From Burkholderiales bacterium (GTDB lineage: Bacteria > Pseudomonadota > Gammaproteobacteria > Burkholderiales > SG8-41): a DNA stretch of 64,000 nt. The stretch is taken from NCBI GenBank assembly GCA_022841375.1, contig JALHRQ010000001.1, positions 424,892 to 488,891 of the forward strand, in the 5' to 3' direction. The notes beneath the pieces were generated by a model that saw only the letters and a program-made list of their open reading frames with translations, did no database searches and was not told the origin of the DNA. Below, one piece after another: positions 44,279 through 52,663 of the stretch; the stretch's first letter is position 1, and each line of letters starts with the position of its first letter. Position numbers and translations under genes: made by a program.

Positions 44279-45361
44279 ATGAGCACCCCCGTCAAAGTCG
44301 GTATCGTCGGCCTCGGCCGCTGGGCCAAAGTCCTGACCCGCGCCGCCAAACAGTCGAGCAAGGTCCAGATCGTTGCCGGCTACAGCCGCTCGCAGGAAAA
44401 ACGCGATGCCTTCGCCAAGGAAATGGGTGTGCCCGCGGTGCCCGACATGCAAACCATGCTGGCTAACCCGGAAATCAAGGGCGTGATCCTGACGGTACCG
44501 AACGAGCAGCATCTGCCGATGGCAGAAATCGTCGCCAAGGGCGGCAAACACGTCTACACCGAGAAACCGATCTCGCAGACGCTGGAAGATGGCCTCAAAA
44601 TTGAAGCGTTGCAGAAGCAATACGGCATTACCGTCACTGTCGGTCACAGCGCCCGACTGATGGCCGGCATCCGCATCATCAAGGAAAAAATCGATGCCGG
44701 CGAACTCGGCCGTGTCGCTTTCATGGAAGCCAACTTCTCCAATGAACGCGCACTCGAACTGACGCCGCAAACCTGGCGCTGGTACAAAGACCGCGCCCCC
44801 GGCGGCCCGCTGTCGCAACTGGCGATTCACCAGTTCGACGTGCTGCACATGCTCGGCGGTGAAGTGCAGGAAGTGTCATCGATGGCTTCCAAATTGTCGC
44901 CGGTAGGGGCTGAAGTCGATGACCAGTCGATGACGCTGGTGCGCTTCAAGGACGGCAAAATCGGCTACGTCGGTTCATGCTGGACCTCGCCCGGCATTTT
45001 CTCGGTGCGCGTATTCGGCTCCAAGGGCCTGATGCACTACGAAATCGACTTCGGCACCTGGGACACTCCGCATCTGCTGCACGACAATTCCGTGCTCTAT
45101 ATCCAGCGCGGCAAGGACGGCTGGGCCAAGCGCGAAGACATCAAGCTGCCGGAAAGCGACATGTTCCGCGCCGAACTCGAAGCCTTTGCCAACAGCTGCG
45201 TGTCGGGCAAGCCGAATGAACTGACTGCGCACAACGGCAACGTTGCAGTGGCGATGACCAATGCTGCGCTGAAATCGATCGACCGCAAGGGCCAGTGCGT
45301 CACCATCGACGAAGTGATGAACGACGCCCGCGCCAAGAACGACGCGAAACGCGCGGCGTAA
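44279..45361 (+). CDS. Gfo/Idh/MocA family dehydrogenase (first)
   Basis: A 360-residue NAD(P)-dependent oxidoreductase. The Rossmann start is KVGIVGLGRWAKVLTRAAKQ, the catalytic Lys is in the family motif VYTEKPIS, and the active-site Asp/His region is LSQLAIHQFDVLHMLGG. Relatives oxidise sugars, inositols or cyclitols. GTGAGGAGC is upstream. It is the first gene of the cluster, 12 bases ahead of the creatininase-family gene, so both belong to one operon. Confidence 0.93.
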   Translation: MSTPVKVGIVGLGRWAKVLTRAAKQSSKVQIVAGYSRSQEKRDAFAKEMGVPAVPDMQTMLANPEIKGVILTVPNEQHLPMAEIVAKGGKHVYTEKPISQTLEDGLKIEALQKQYGITVTVGHSARLMAGIRIIKEKIDAGELGRVAFMEANFSNERALELTPQTWRWYKDRAPGGPLSQLAIHQFDVLHMLGGEVQEVSSMASKLSPVGAEVDDQSMTLVRFKDGKIGYVGSCWTSPGIFSVRVFGSKGLMHYEIDFGTWDTPHLLHDNSVLYIQRGKDGWAKREDIKLPESDMFRAELEAFANSCVSGKPNELTAHNGNVAVAMTNAALKSIDRKGQCVTIDEVMNDARAKNDAKRAA

Positions 45362-45373
45362 CCGGAGACAAAG

Positions 45374-46189
45374 ATGGCAAAGCTCGCTAGCCGTTACTTC
45401 ATCGATCTCACCCAGCCCGAGATCGCCGCGCAGTTCAAAAAGAATCCGCTGGTGATCCTGCCCGCGGGCAGCGTCGAACAGCACGGGCCGCATCTGCCCA
45501 CCGGCACCGACATCTACGCCGCCAATGTCATCGGCCACGCCGTGGCCGAACGCATGGACGGCCTGGTGCTGCCGGGCGGACCGCTGGGCGTGACGCCGAT
45601 GCACATGCCCTTCGAAGGCACCATCACGCTGTCGCCCGATACCTACCAGCGCGTGGTCACCGAAACCTGCGCCTCGACCGCGCAGCACGGCGCCAAGCGC
45701 CTGCTGATCCTCAACTGGCACGAAGGCAATATCCCGTCGCTGGCGATTGCTTCCGAAAAGCTGCACCGCGAAGTCGGCATGAGCGTGATCGTGGTGCAGG
45801 CCTGCTATGTCGCTGCTGAACTCTACGGCCACGACTGCGGCGGCCTGACTCACGGCGGTGAAATCGAAGCACTGGCGGTATTGGCCTACCAGCCGAACCT
45901 GGTGCACCTTGACCGTATCGACAATGTCAATTCATCCGATCACAGCCACGGCCGCAAGTGGGACCGCCTGCGCCGCACCCGCAGCTATCAGCCGGTGTTG
46001 CGCGATATCAAGACCATCGCCGCGACGGGCTGGTACGGCGCGCCGGAACATGCGACGGCGGCCAAGGGTGTGAAAATGCTCAACGACATCGCGGATGCCA
46101 TTGCCAAGGAATGCGGCGAGATCTTCACGTTGCTCGACGAGGCGCAGGGTGGCACAGCTGAAATCAAACACCTCAAGATTGCGGGCTGA
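45374..46189 (+). CDS. creatininase family amidohydrolase
   Basis: A 271-residue metal-dependent hydrolase of the creatininase superfamily. Metal and active-site segments are LPAGSVEQHGPHLPTGTDIYAA (Glu, His, Asp), LNWHEGN and the Glu in THGGEIEALAVLAYQP, plus TGWYGAPEHATAAKG. The family includes creatininase, FAPy deformylase, MftE and, from memory, the diketo-inositol hydrolase IolN of Thermotoga. Next to a Gfo/Idh/MocA dehydrogenase, C-C or ring hydrolysis of an oxidised sugar/cyclitol is more plausible than creatinine metabolism. Confidence 0.9.
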   Translation: MAKLASRYFIDLTQPEIAAQFKKNPLVILPAGSVEQHGPHLPTGTDIYAANVIGHAVAERMDGLVLPGGPLGVTPMHMPFEGTITLSPDTYQRVVTETCASTAQHGAKRLLILNWHEGNIPSLAIASEKLHREVGMSVIVVQACYVAAELYGHDCGGLTHGGEIEALAVLAYQPNLVHLDRIDNVNSSDHSHGRKWDRLRRTRSYQPVLRDIKTIAATGWYGAPEHATAAKGVKMLNDIADAIAKECGEIFTLLDEAQGGTAEIKHLKIAG

Positions 46190-46198
46190 AAATGTTCG

Positions 46199-46257
46199 CC
46201 CTCTCCCCTACCCCTCAGCTTCGCGGCAAGTGTTCCCTTGTCCCCGCGGGAGAGGGG
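46199..46257. repeat. intergenic palindrome with CCCTCTCCC/GGGAGAGGG arms
   Basis: Perfect 9-bp arms (CCCTCTCCC at 46199-46207, GGGAGAGGG at 46248-46256) enclose about 40 bases, between the creatininase-family and cupin genes. Repeats with CCCTCTCCC ... GGGAGAGGG ends are dispersed in many proteobacterial genomes. As RNA it could form a hairpin within the operon transcript. Confidence 0.65.
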
Positions 46258-46289
46258 ACCCATATACGCGCTGACGCGCAAAGGTAACT

Positions 46290-46673
46290 ATGGCCAAAGT
46301 ACTCACACAGGCTGAAGCCAAAAGCATGGGCCTTCCCGGCCGCAAATCGCTGGAGATCGTTTCCGGCGAAAAGGGTTCGCAGGCAGTAACTCTCCGTCTG
46401 GTGGAAATCCCGCCGGCCCAACCGGGCGACAGCCCGCGCGGCCGGCATTTCCATCAGGGTTTCGAAGAATGCATTTTTGTGATGTCCGGTGAAGGCTGCA
46501 CCGAAGCCGACAGCGGCAATTACCCGCTGAAGGCGGGCGATACCATCCTGATTCCGTCAGGGGAAAAACACGCCACACGCAACACCGGCAGCGAACCTCT
46601 GGTGCTGCTGTGCTTCTTTCCGGTGTCCGACATCGCGAAACGCACGCAGGAAACTGCAACCCCCAAACCCTAG
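46290..46673 (+). CDS. cupin domain protein
   Basis: A 127-residue single-domain cupin. Metal-binding motif 1 reads RGRHFHQGFEECIFVMSGEG (two His and a Glu) and motif 2 is LIPSGEKHATRNTG (His). It may be an isomerase, a dioxygenase-like enzyme or a sugar-acid-binding protein of the cluster. It lies about 100 bases after the creatininase-family gene, with a repeat in between; no other gene fits the gap. The function is unproven. Confidence 0.88.
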   Translation: MAKVLTQAEAKSMGLPGRKSLEIVSGEKGSQAVTLRLVEIPPAQPGDSPRGRHFHQGFEECIFVMSGEGCTEADSGNYPLKAGDTILIPSGEKHATRNTGSEPLVLLCFFPVSDIAKRTQETATPKP

Positions 46674-46714
46674 CCACAGAGTTCACAGAGAGCACAGAGA
46701 AAAACCGAAAACGA

Positions 46715-46859
46715 TTTAACAGGATCGACAGGATATTCAGGATAAAACCGATGAATCGAGGCGTTTGGTTTTCCTGAGAGCTCATCGGACAATTGAGCGC
46801 CAATCAATCATTGCTGCCCATCCTGGTTTTAATCCTGATCATCCTGCACATCCTGTAAA
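46715..46859. repeat. 145-bp element with 35-base inverted repeats built from AGGAT units
   Basis: The left arm (46715-46749) and the reverse complement of the right arm (46825-46859) match over ~35 bases with two single-base gaps and a few changes. Each arm contains three spaced CAGGAT units and ends in AAAACC. A CACAGAG-rich stretch (46674-46702) flanks the left side. It carries no ORF. The pattern is that of known dispersed intergenic repeats of proteobacteria. Confidence 0.7.
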
Positions 46860-46908
46860 TTGATTTTGTATTTCTCTCCGCCGTTGTGACGAACAAAGGT
46901 TTAAATTC

Positions 46909-47886
46909 ATGTCTATAGACGTCATTTGCCTCCGCCCCGAAGCCGACTTCATCCGTGTCGGCGTCACCCCGCCGAAAAATATCAATATCGCCTATCGCAA
47001 GCCCGACGATGCGGATGTCCCGGCGTTGATGAAACAGGCGCGCGCCGTGGTGATGCCTGCAGTCGGCCCCAAGCTGCCCGCGGCGCTGTTCGAAGGCACG
47101 GCGCTGAAGGTGGTGCAGATCACCGGCGCCGGCGTCGACCGGCTCGATGAGGCTGCGCTAAAAAAACTCGGTATTCCCGTAGCCAATGTTCCCGGCGGCA
47201 GCAATTCCGCACTGGCCGAATACACCACCAGCTGCGCCTCGGTGCTGCTGCGCCGTTTCGCCTGGGCCGACGCCGAAATCAAAAAAGGCAATTACATCGC
47301 CTTCCGCAATCGTATGATGGCCGACAATCTCGCCGGCATCGACGGCGCGACGGTGGGCGTGGTCGGTATGGGGGTGATCGGCATTGCCGTCGCCCATGCC
47401 TTTCACCGTATCGGCTGCAACATCGTTTATTTCGATCCGGCGCTGAGGGACAAAACCAAAGCCGACGCGATGAACGCGCGCGGCATGACGCTCGACGAAC
47501 TCCTGAAAACCGCCGATGTGGTGACGCTGCACGTACCGCTGATGCCTGCGACGACCAATCTGATCGGTGCTAAACAGCTCGCGTTGATGAAACCCGAAGC
47601 GGTATTGATCAACGGTGCACGCGGCGGCGTAGTCGACGAGGCCGCGCTGGCGCAGGCCCTGACCGACAAAAGTATTGCCGGCGCTGCGGTCGATGTCTAC
47701 TCCATCGAACCCGCGCCCGGCGACAATCCGCTGCTGCAACTGCAAGGAGAAGCGGCTTCACGCCTGCTATTGACGCCGCATGTAGCCGGGGTGACGCGCC
47801 AGTCAGCGGCCTTCCTGTTCAAGGTCTCCTGGGAAAACGTCCAGCATGTGCTGAGCGGCGGGACGGTCGCGCACCGCGTCTACTAG
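46909..47886 (+). CDS. D-isomer specific 2-hydroxyacid dehydrogenase
   Basis: A 325-residue NAD-dependent dehydrogenase of the SerA/GhrB superfamily. The NAD motif is VGVVGMGVIGIAVAHAF, the catalytic Arg is in INGARGGVVDEAAL, the Glu region is VDVYSIEP and the His is in LLTPHVAGVT. It would interconvert a 2-oxo acid and a D-2-hydroxy acid. In this cluster it may act on the ring-opened or cleaved product. The second Gfo/Idh/MocA gene starts about 50 bases downstream. Confidence 0.92.
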   Translation: MSIDVICLRPEADFIRVGVTPPKNINIAYRKPDDADVPALMKQARAVVMPAVGPKLPAALFEGTALKVVQITGAGVDRLDEAALKKLGIPVANVPGGSNSALAEYTTSCASVLLRRFAWADAEIKKGNYIAFRNRMMADNLAGIDGATVGVVGMGVIGIAVAHAFHRIGCNIVYFDPALRDKTKADAMNARGMTLDELLKTADVVTLHVPLMPATTNLIGAKQLALMKPEAVLINGARGGVVDEAALAQALTDKSIAGAAVDVYSIEPAPGDNPLLQLQGEAASRLLLTPHVAGVTRQSAAFLFKVSWENVQHVLSGGTVAHRVY

Positions 47887-47937
47887 AATAGGGGGATAGC
47901 GGCAACGCACGACGTTGCCGTATCAGGAGGAGCCCTG

Positions 47938-49023
47938 TTGAAAAAAAGCAAAACCCTCGGCATCGCCGTCATCGGTGCCGGCCGCATCGGCACGCTGCGT
48001 GCGCGCCTGTCCGCCAAACATCCGTCCGTCGGATTTCTCGCGATATCCGACCTGGATCCGGCCCGCGCTGCGGCACTCGCCAAATCCACTGGCGCCGATG
48101 TGCATTCGGCCAACAACTTTGAAATGATCGAACACCCGGAAGTGACCGCAGTGTTCGTTTCCACGCCCGAGGGCGAACATGCGGCGCCGATCAAGCGCGC
48201 GCTTGAACTCGGCAAGCCGGTGCTGGTGGAAAAACCGATCGCGCTGTCACTGAACGATGCCGAAGACATCCTCGCCACGCTGAAAGCCACCAAGGGCGAA
48301 TTGCGCATCGGCTACAGCCGCCGCTACAAGGAGTGTTACCTGCGCGCCAAGGAACAGATGATCCAGGGCCGACTCGGCCGCGTTACCGGCGGTCTGGCCC
48401 GGGTCTACAACTCGCGCGCCCAGGCTTTTTCCATTCTCAAGCGCGATCCGCATGCGACGCCGGTGCTGGATGTGCTGACTTATTACGTCGACCTGATGTG
48501 CTGGTTTCTCGATGGCAATCCGCCGGTGGAAGTGGTTGCCCGCGGCCAGCACGGCATTTTCAAGGAAGCCGGTTACGCTGCGCACGACGTGACCTGGGCC
48601 ATCGTTACCTTTGCCGACGGTGCGGTGGTCAACTTCGGCGTCAGTTATGCGCTGCCGGCGAAATATCCGACGCTGGGCCAGTCCGACCGCGTCGAACTGC
48701 TGGGCACCGAAGGCACCATGCTGATCGACGACGACCACATGGACCATGTGCTGTATTCGGACCGCGGTATCCCGCACGCCTATGTGCCGGACCACGCGGT
48801 GAACATGGCCTTCCTCGGCAGCAATACCGCCGGTGACTGGGCCGTCGGCGACTTCTGGGGACCGCTGGGCAATGAAACCCGCGCCTGGCTCGACCATCTG
48901 GCAACAGGAAGTCCCACGGTGCACACCACGCCGGAGCAGGCGATGATCAACCTGCAGACGACCATTGCCATCGAACGTTCGGCGCGCTCCGGACTACCGG
49001 TCAGGCTCCCGCTCGAAACCTGA
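47938..49023 (+). CDS. Gfo/Idh/MocA family dehydrogenase (second)
   Basis: A 361-residue relative of inositol 2-dehydrogenase. The Rossmann motif is GIAVIGAGRIGTLRARL, the catalytic Lys motif VLVEKPIAL, and the active-site region DVLTYYVDLMCWFLDG; SRRYKECYLRAKEQM is typical of IolG-type enzymes. It begins with TTG at 47938, since AGGAGGAG precedes it at proper spacing and the protein then starts KKSKTLGIAVIG. It is only distantly similar to the first family member of the cluster, suggesting two separate oxidation steps. Confidence 0.92.
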   Translation: MKKSKTLGIAVIGAGRIGTLRARLSAKHPSVGFLAISDLDPARAAALAKSTGADVHSANNFEMIEHPEVTAVFVSTPEGEHAAPIKRALELGKPVLVEKPIALSLNDAEDILATLKATKGELRIGYSRRYKECYLRAKEQMIQGRLGRVTGGLARVYNSRAQAFSILKRDPHATPVLDVLTYYVDLMCWFLDGNPPVEVVARGQHGIFKEAGYAAHDVTWAIVTFADGAVVNFGVSYALPAKYPTLGQSDRVELLGTEGTMLIDDDHMDHVLYSDRGIPHAYVPDHAVNMAFLGSNTAGDWAVGDFWGPLGNETRAWLDHLATGSPTVHTTPEQAMINLQTTIAIERSARSGLPVRLPLET

Positions 49024-49065
49024 AACACCGGCAACACTGAAACACTGCAACACCTGGAGGAGATC

Positions 49066-50037
49066 ATGCATAAATCACTATTAGTCGCTTGCGGCATTGC
49101 CATTGCAGCCGCTCCCGCAGTCCATGCGCAGGAATTTCCCAATCGCCCCGTGCGGATGATTTCGCCGAATCCGCCGGGCGGCGCCAACGACACCATCGGC
49201 CGCATCGTCGCCACCAAGATTGGCGAGACACTGGGCCAGCCGATGGTCATCGACAACCGTGGCGGCGCTGGCGGCACGCTGGGTGCAGAAATCGCCGCCC
49301 AGGCCAATGCCGACGGCTACACGCTGCTCGCCGCGTCGGTGTCCACGCACTCCTTTTCACCAGCGCTGAAAAGCAAGCTCAACTACGATCCGGTGAAGGA
49401 TTTCGCGCCGATCACGCTGTTCGCGATTTCGCAGAATCTGCTGGTGGCCAATCCGTCGTTGCGGGTCAACACCGTGAACGAACTGGTCGCACTGGCCAAG
49501 ACCAAACCACGCGCGCTGAATTACGCTTCGGGCGGCACCGGCTCCACCAGTCACTACGCGATTGCGCTGTTCGTGCATCGCGCCGGCATTGCCAAAGAAA
49601 CCATCCATATTCCGTACAAGGGTGGCGCGCCTTCAGTCGCTGCGACCATGTCGGGTGAAACCCAGTTCTATTTCGGTCCGATGGCGAGCATGACCTCGCA
49701 GGTGCAGGCAGGAAAACTCAAAGCCATTGCTGTCGGCGGGCTGAAACGTTCGCCGACATTGCCGGATGTGCCGACAGTGGCCGAAGCGGGCGTGCCGACG
49801 TATCAGTCATTCGGCTGGTTCGGCCTGATGGCACCGGCAAAAACGCCGAAGCCCATTCTGCAGAAACTGCACAAGGCGACCGTCGCTGCGGTGGGGTCGG
49901 CGGACATCGCGCAGAAGTTCATGCAGCTGGGTGTCGATCCGGTGACCCAATCGCCGGAAGAGTTCGGCAAGTTCGTCGCCGATCAGCTGGTGCGCTACAA
50001 GTCCGCCGTCAAGGAACTCGGCATACAAGCGGATTGA
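49066..50037 (+). CDS. Bug/TctC-type periplasmic substrate-binding protein
   Basis: A 323-residue Bug receptor closing the catabolic cluster. The signal peptide (about residues 1-22, ending VHAQ) precedes EFPNRPVRMISPNPPGGANDTIGRIVA; other hallmarks are VIDNRGGAGGTLGAEIA, DGYTLLAAS, GTGSTSHYAIALF and IHIPYKGGAPSVAATMSGE. TGGAGGAG precedes the ATG. Its place suggests that it captures the cluster's carboxylate substrate; the TctAB permease would be encoded elsewhere. Confidence 0.94.
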   Translation: MHKSLLVACGIAIAAAPAVHAQEFPNRPVRMISPNPPGGANDTIGRIVATKIGETLGQPMVIDNRGGAGGTLGAEIAAQANADGYTLLAASVSTHSFSPALKSKLNYDPVKDFAPITLFAISQNLLVANPSLRVNTVNELVALAKTKPRALNYASGGTGSTSHYAIALFVHRAGIAKETIHIPYKGGAPSVAATMSGETQFYFGPMASMTSQVQAGKLKAIAVGGLKRSPTLPDVPTVAEAGVPTYQSFGWFGLMAPAKTPKPILQKLHKATVAAVGSADIAQKFMQLGVDPVTQSPEEFGKFVADQLVRYKSAVKELGIQAD

Positions 50038-50051
50038 TCACCGCGGCGTGA

Positions 50052-50390
50052 TCAGCCGGGGGGCCAGTGCAGCGGCCGCCCGGCGAGGATGTGCAGGTGC
50101 AGGTGAAACACTGTCTGGCCGGCATCCGCGCCATTGTTCACCACCAGCCTGAACGCATCGCCGACGCCCAGTTGGCGCGCCACCTTGCCAGCCGCCAGCA
50201 GCAAGTGGCCCAGCAGCGCCTGATCCTCCACAGCGGCATCCACCAGCTTCGGGATCTCCTGCTTCGGAATCAGCAGCACATGGATCGGCGCCTGCGGATT
50301 GATATCGCGAAAGGCCAGGCAGCGCTCGTCCTCATAAACGATATCCGCCGGAATCTCGCGGGCGATGATCTTGCTGAACAGAGTGGTCAT
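50052..50390 (-). CDS. HIT family nucleotide hydrolase (HinT-like)
   Basis: A 112-residue histidine-triad protein. The start MTTLFSKIIAREIPADIVYEDERCLAFRDINPQAPIHVLLIP is the classic HinT sequence, and the catalytic motif is HLHLHIL. HinT hydrolyses nucleoside phosphoramidates such as adenylated Lys. It is converged upon by the preceding Bug gene and has an AT-rich upstream region. Confidence 0.94.
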   Translation of the reverse strand: MTTLFSKIIAREIPADIVYEDERCLAFRDINPQAPIHVLLIPKQEIPKLVDAAVEDQALLGHLLLAAGKVARQLGVGDAFRLVVNNGADAGQTVFHLHLHILAGRPLHWPPG

Positions 50391-50689
50391 AAGATTTTAA
50401 TAATAATCTTTTATAAACAATAGGTTACGGATGTTACCGGCACACAACCTGTGCCCGGCAACTGTTTGATTCACTGGTCTTTTTTGATGCTATCGACGCT
50501 CGGCCCCTTCGTCAAAGTTAGCGATTACCGACAAATTATGGTGCGCTGCAATATTTATTTACGCCAAACGCTTGACTTGCTGTCTTTCGCCCTTATAATT
50601 TGAATTGTGCAGCGCAATATTTATGCGGTTCAAGCGCGCCACAGAATTCGCTCTACCCTGTATTTAACTGTTTTTAAAGGAGATTAACC
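50391..50689 (+). promoter_or_regulatory. phasin promoter region with duplicated motif
   Basis: A 299-base gene-free spacer between the divergent HIT and phasin genes. It holds a strong sigma70-type promoter, TTGACT (50572-50577) and TATAAT (50594-50599) with a 16-base spacer. Two 17-base copies of a motif (TGCGCTGCAATATTTAT at 50542-50558, TGCAGCGCAATATTTAT at 50608-50624) flank it, one upstream of -35 and one just after -10. Their TGC...GCA core resembles PhaR-type repressor sites, which would let polyhydroxyalkanoate granules control the gene. The rest of the spacer shows nothing identifiable. Confidence 0.7.
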
Positions 50690-51238
50690 ATGTATCAGAC
50701 TCCCGAACAACTTATTGCAATGAACAAAGCCAACCTCGATGTCGCGATGCGCTTCGCCGGTGTGGCGATACAAGGCGCCGAGCGCCTGATGGATCTGCAG
50801 TTGAAAGCGGCGAAAACCGCATTCTCCGACAGCTTCGAAGGCGCTAAAGCAATGGCCGCCGTCAAAGATTTCCAGCAATTCGCCGCGCTGAAAGACAACC
50901 TGGCGCAACCGTCGCTCGAAAAAGCGACTGCCTACGCGAAGAGCCTCTACGACGTCGCTACCGAAACCCAGGCTGAATTCGGCAAACTGGTTGAAGTTCA
51001 GGTCGCCGTGTTCAACAAAGAACTGGTGACCGGCCTCGACAAGATGGTGAAAACCGCCCCGGCGGGTTCCGAAGTCGGTGTCGCTGCGGTCAAATCGGCG
51101 ATCGCTGCGGTCAACTCGGCCTACGACAATCTGTCTAAAGTCGCCAAACAGTTCTCGCAAGCCACGCAGTCGAACATGGAAGCTGCCGCTTCCCAGGCGA
51201 CTGCCACAGTGAAGAAAGCCGGCAAGAAGGCCGCCTGA
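50690..51238 (+). CDS. phaP: phasin (PHA granule-associated protein)
   Basis: A 182-residue, Ala- and Lys-rich, almost wholly helical protein of the phasin_2 family. It begins MYQTPEQLIAMNKANLDVAMRFAGVAIQGAERLMDLQLKAAK, the usual betaproteobacterial PhaP start, and ends in a Lys/Ala tail (VKKAGKKAA). It coats polyhydroxyalkanoate granules and controls their size. AAAGGAG precedes the ATG, and the gene has a strong promoter and its own terminator, as expected for an abundant protein. It implies that the organism stores PHA. Confidence 0.95.
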   Translation: MYQTPEQLIAMNKANLDVAMRFAGVAIQGAERLMDLQLKAAKTAFSDSFEGAKAMAAVKDFQQFAALKDNLAQPSLEKATAYAKSLYDVATETQAEFGKLVEVQVAVFNKELVTGLDKMVKTAPAGSEVGVAAVKSAIAAVNSAYDNLSKVAKQFSQATQSNMEAAASQATATVKKAGKKAA

Positions 51239-51261
51239 TCTGCAGCAGCAAACGCAGTATT

Positions 51262-51297
51262 AAAAAAGCCCCTGGAGAAATCCGGGGGCTTTTTTTA
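51262..51297 (+). terminator. rho-independent terminator after phaP
   Basis: AGCCCCTGG / CCGGGGGCT stem (one G-T pair) with a 6-base loop, followed by seven T residues and preceded by A6. It can serve phaP and, in reverse, the convergent CinA-like gene. Confidence 0.92.
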
Positions 51298-51316
51298 TCC
51301 GACTGTGCCGCGACCG

Positions 51317-52066
51317 TCAGACAGGAAATGGCGTCCACGGAAAACCCAGCGCGCTGACGCCGGACTTGAGCATCGCAATCGCCGGAGCCACCTGTGCCGC
51401 ATCACCGCGCACCCCCAGTTCGACGTAACGCTCGGGCGTGACCCGCGGCAGGCTGAATACTTTCAGCCCCGGATACGCGCGCAGGCATTCGTTCATCAGG
51501 TCGATCAACTGGCTCTCGCCGGCTTCACGCACGATGATCGCCGCTTCAACCGCGCGCACCGCGCCGAGCGCCGCATAACGCTGGTCGATCACCCACTCCA
51601 TCATCGGCCACGCCATTTCGGGAAAACCCGGCAGGAAATGATGGCTGCCGAAGGTGAAGCCGGGAATGCGGTTATAGGGATTCGGAATGATGGTGGCGCC
51701 CTCGGGGAATTCACCCATCATCAGGCGTTGCGGCGTGACGCCCTTGGGATCATCGATAAAGCGCTTGCGGATTTCGACTTCGGCCTCGGGATGCAGTTTC
51801 AACGCCACGCTTGCCGCCTGCGCGGCGCACTGCCGGGTATGGTCATCGGGCGTTGCGCCGATGCCGCCGAAACTGAAAACCACGTCGTCACCCGCCAGCG
51901 TGCGGCGCAAAGTGTCCACGATCATCCCAGGCTCATCACCCAGATACTGCGCCCATGACAGATCAAACCCCCGCGCGGCGAGCAGTGCGATGGCTTTGGC
52001 CAGGTGTTTGTCCTGGCGTTTGCCGGAGAGGATTTCATCGCCGATGATGATGGCGCCGAATTTCAT
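51317..52066 (-). CDS. molybdopterin-binding/CinA N-terminal domain protein
   Basis: A 249-residue protein with the MoCF_biosynth (MogA/CinA N-terminal) domain: FGAIIIGDEILSGKRQDKHLAKAIALLAARGFDL, then FSFGGIGATPDDHTRQCAAQA and the FLPGFPEMAWPMMEW segment. It lacks the C-terminal nicotinamide-nucleotide amidase domain of full CinA. Such stand-alone forms may act in nucleotide repair; the function is not established. The ATG at 52066 is chosen for GGAG upstream and the family start. Confidence 0.88.
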   Translation of the reverse strand: MKFGAIIIGDEILSGKRQDKHLAKAIALLAARGFDLSWAQYLGDEPGMIVDTLRRTLAGDDVVFSFGGIGATPDDHTRQCAAQAASVALKLHPEAEVEIRKRFIDDPKGVTPQRLMMGEFPEGATIIPNPYNRIPGFTFGSHHFLPGFPEMAWPMMEWVIDQRYAALGAVRAVEAAIIVREAGESQLIDLMNECLRAYPGLKVFSLPRVTPERYVELGVRGDAAQVAPAIAMLKSGVSALGFPWTPFPV

Positions 52067-52147
52067 GTTCTGCCCTGCTCCATTTCGTTTAAACGCACGA
52101 ACGCCGCACCGCAAAAAGCAATGCCGGCATTCGCAACAACAGATTGA

Positions 52148-52576
52148 TCAACTGTGGATGTAACTCTCGAGCTGCTGAATGGTCATCTGCTGGTCGGCGA
52201 TCACTTCCTTGACCAGATCGCCGATCGACAGCATGCCGACGACCTTGCCGCCATCCAGCACCGGCAAATGACGGATGCGTTTGTTCGACATCACCGCCAT
52301 GCATTCATCAACCTTCTGGGTCGGACCGACACAAACCACTTTTTCAGACATGATTTCGTGTACCGCCAGTTCGTGGGATGACTTGCCGAGCAGAATGACT
52401 TTGCGCGCGTAATCGCGTTCCGACAGGATGCCGCGCAGTTTGCCGTCGCTCATCACCAGCAGTGCGCCGACGTTTTTTTCCGCCATCAGTTTCAGTGCGT
52501 CGTATACGCTGCTGTCCGGCGCAACCGACCACACGCTGTTGCCCTTGGCTTGCAATAACTGGCTGACTGTTTTCAT
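52148..52576 (-). CDS. tandem CBS domain protein
   Basis: A 142-residue protein consisting of two CBS domains (a Bateman module). The first covers about residues 8-65 (VWSVAPDSSVYDALKLMAEKNVGALLVM ... GILSERDYARKVIL), the second 72-130 (SEKVVCVGPTQKVDECMAVMSNKRIRHLPVLDGGKVVGMLSIGDLVKEVI). Such modules bind adenosine nucleotides and sense energy state. GGGAGGGGG precedes the ATG at 52576; the longer frame has no ribosome site. Confidence 0.92.
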   Translation of the reverse strand: MKTVSQLLQAKGNSVWSVAPDSSVYDALKLMAEKNVGALLVMSDGKLRGILSERDYARKVILLGKSSHELAVHEIMSEKVVCVGPTQKVDECMAVMSNKRIRHLPVLDGGKVVGMLSIGDLVKEVIADQQMTIQQLESYIHS

Positions 52577-52663
52577 GACCCCCTCCCCGGGAGAAGCCGG
52601 ACGGAGCCGGCAGGAAAACAGTCTAGCCAATTTTGCCGCCGATGCGAAGCGACCGCATGATGA

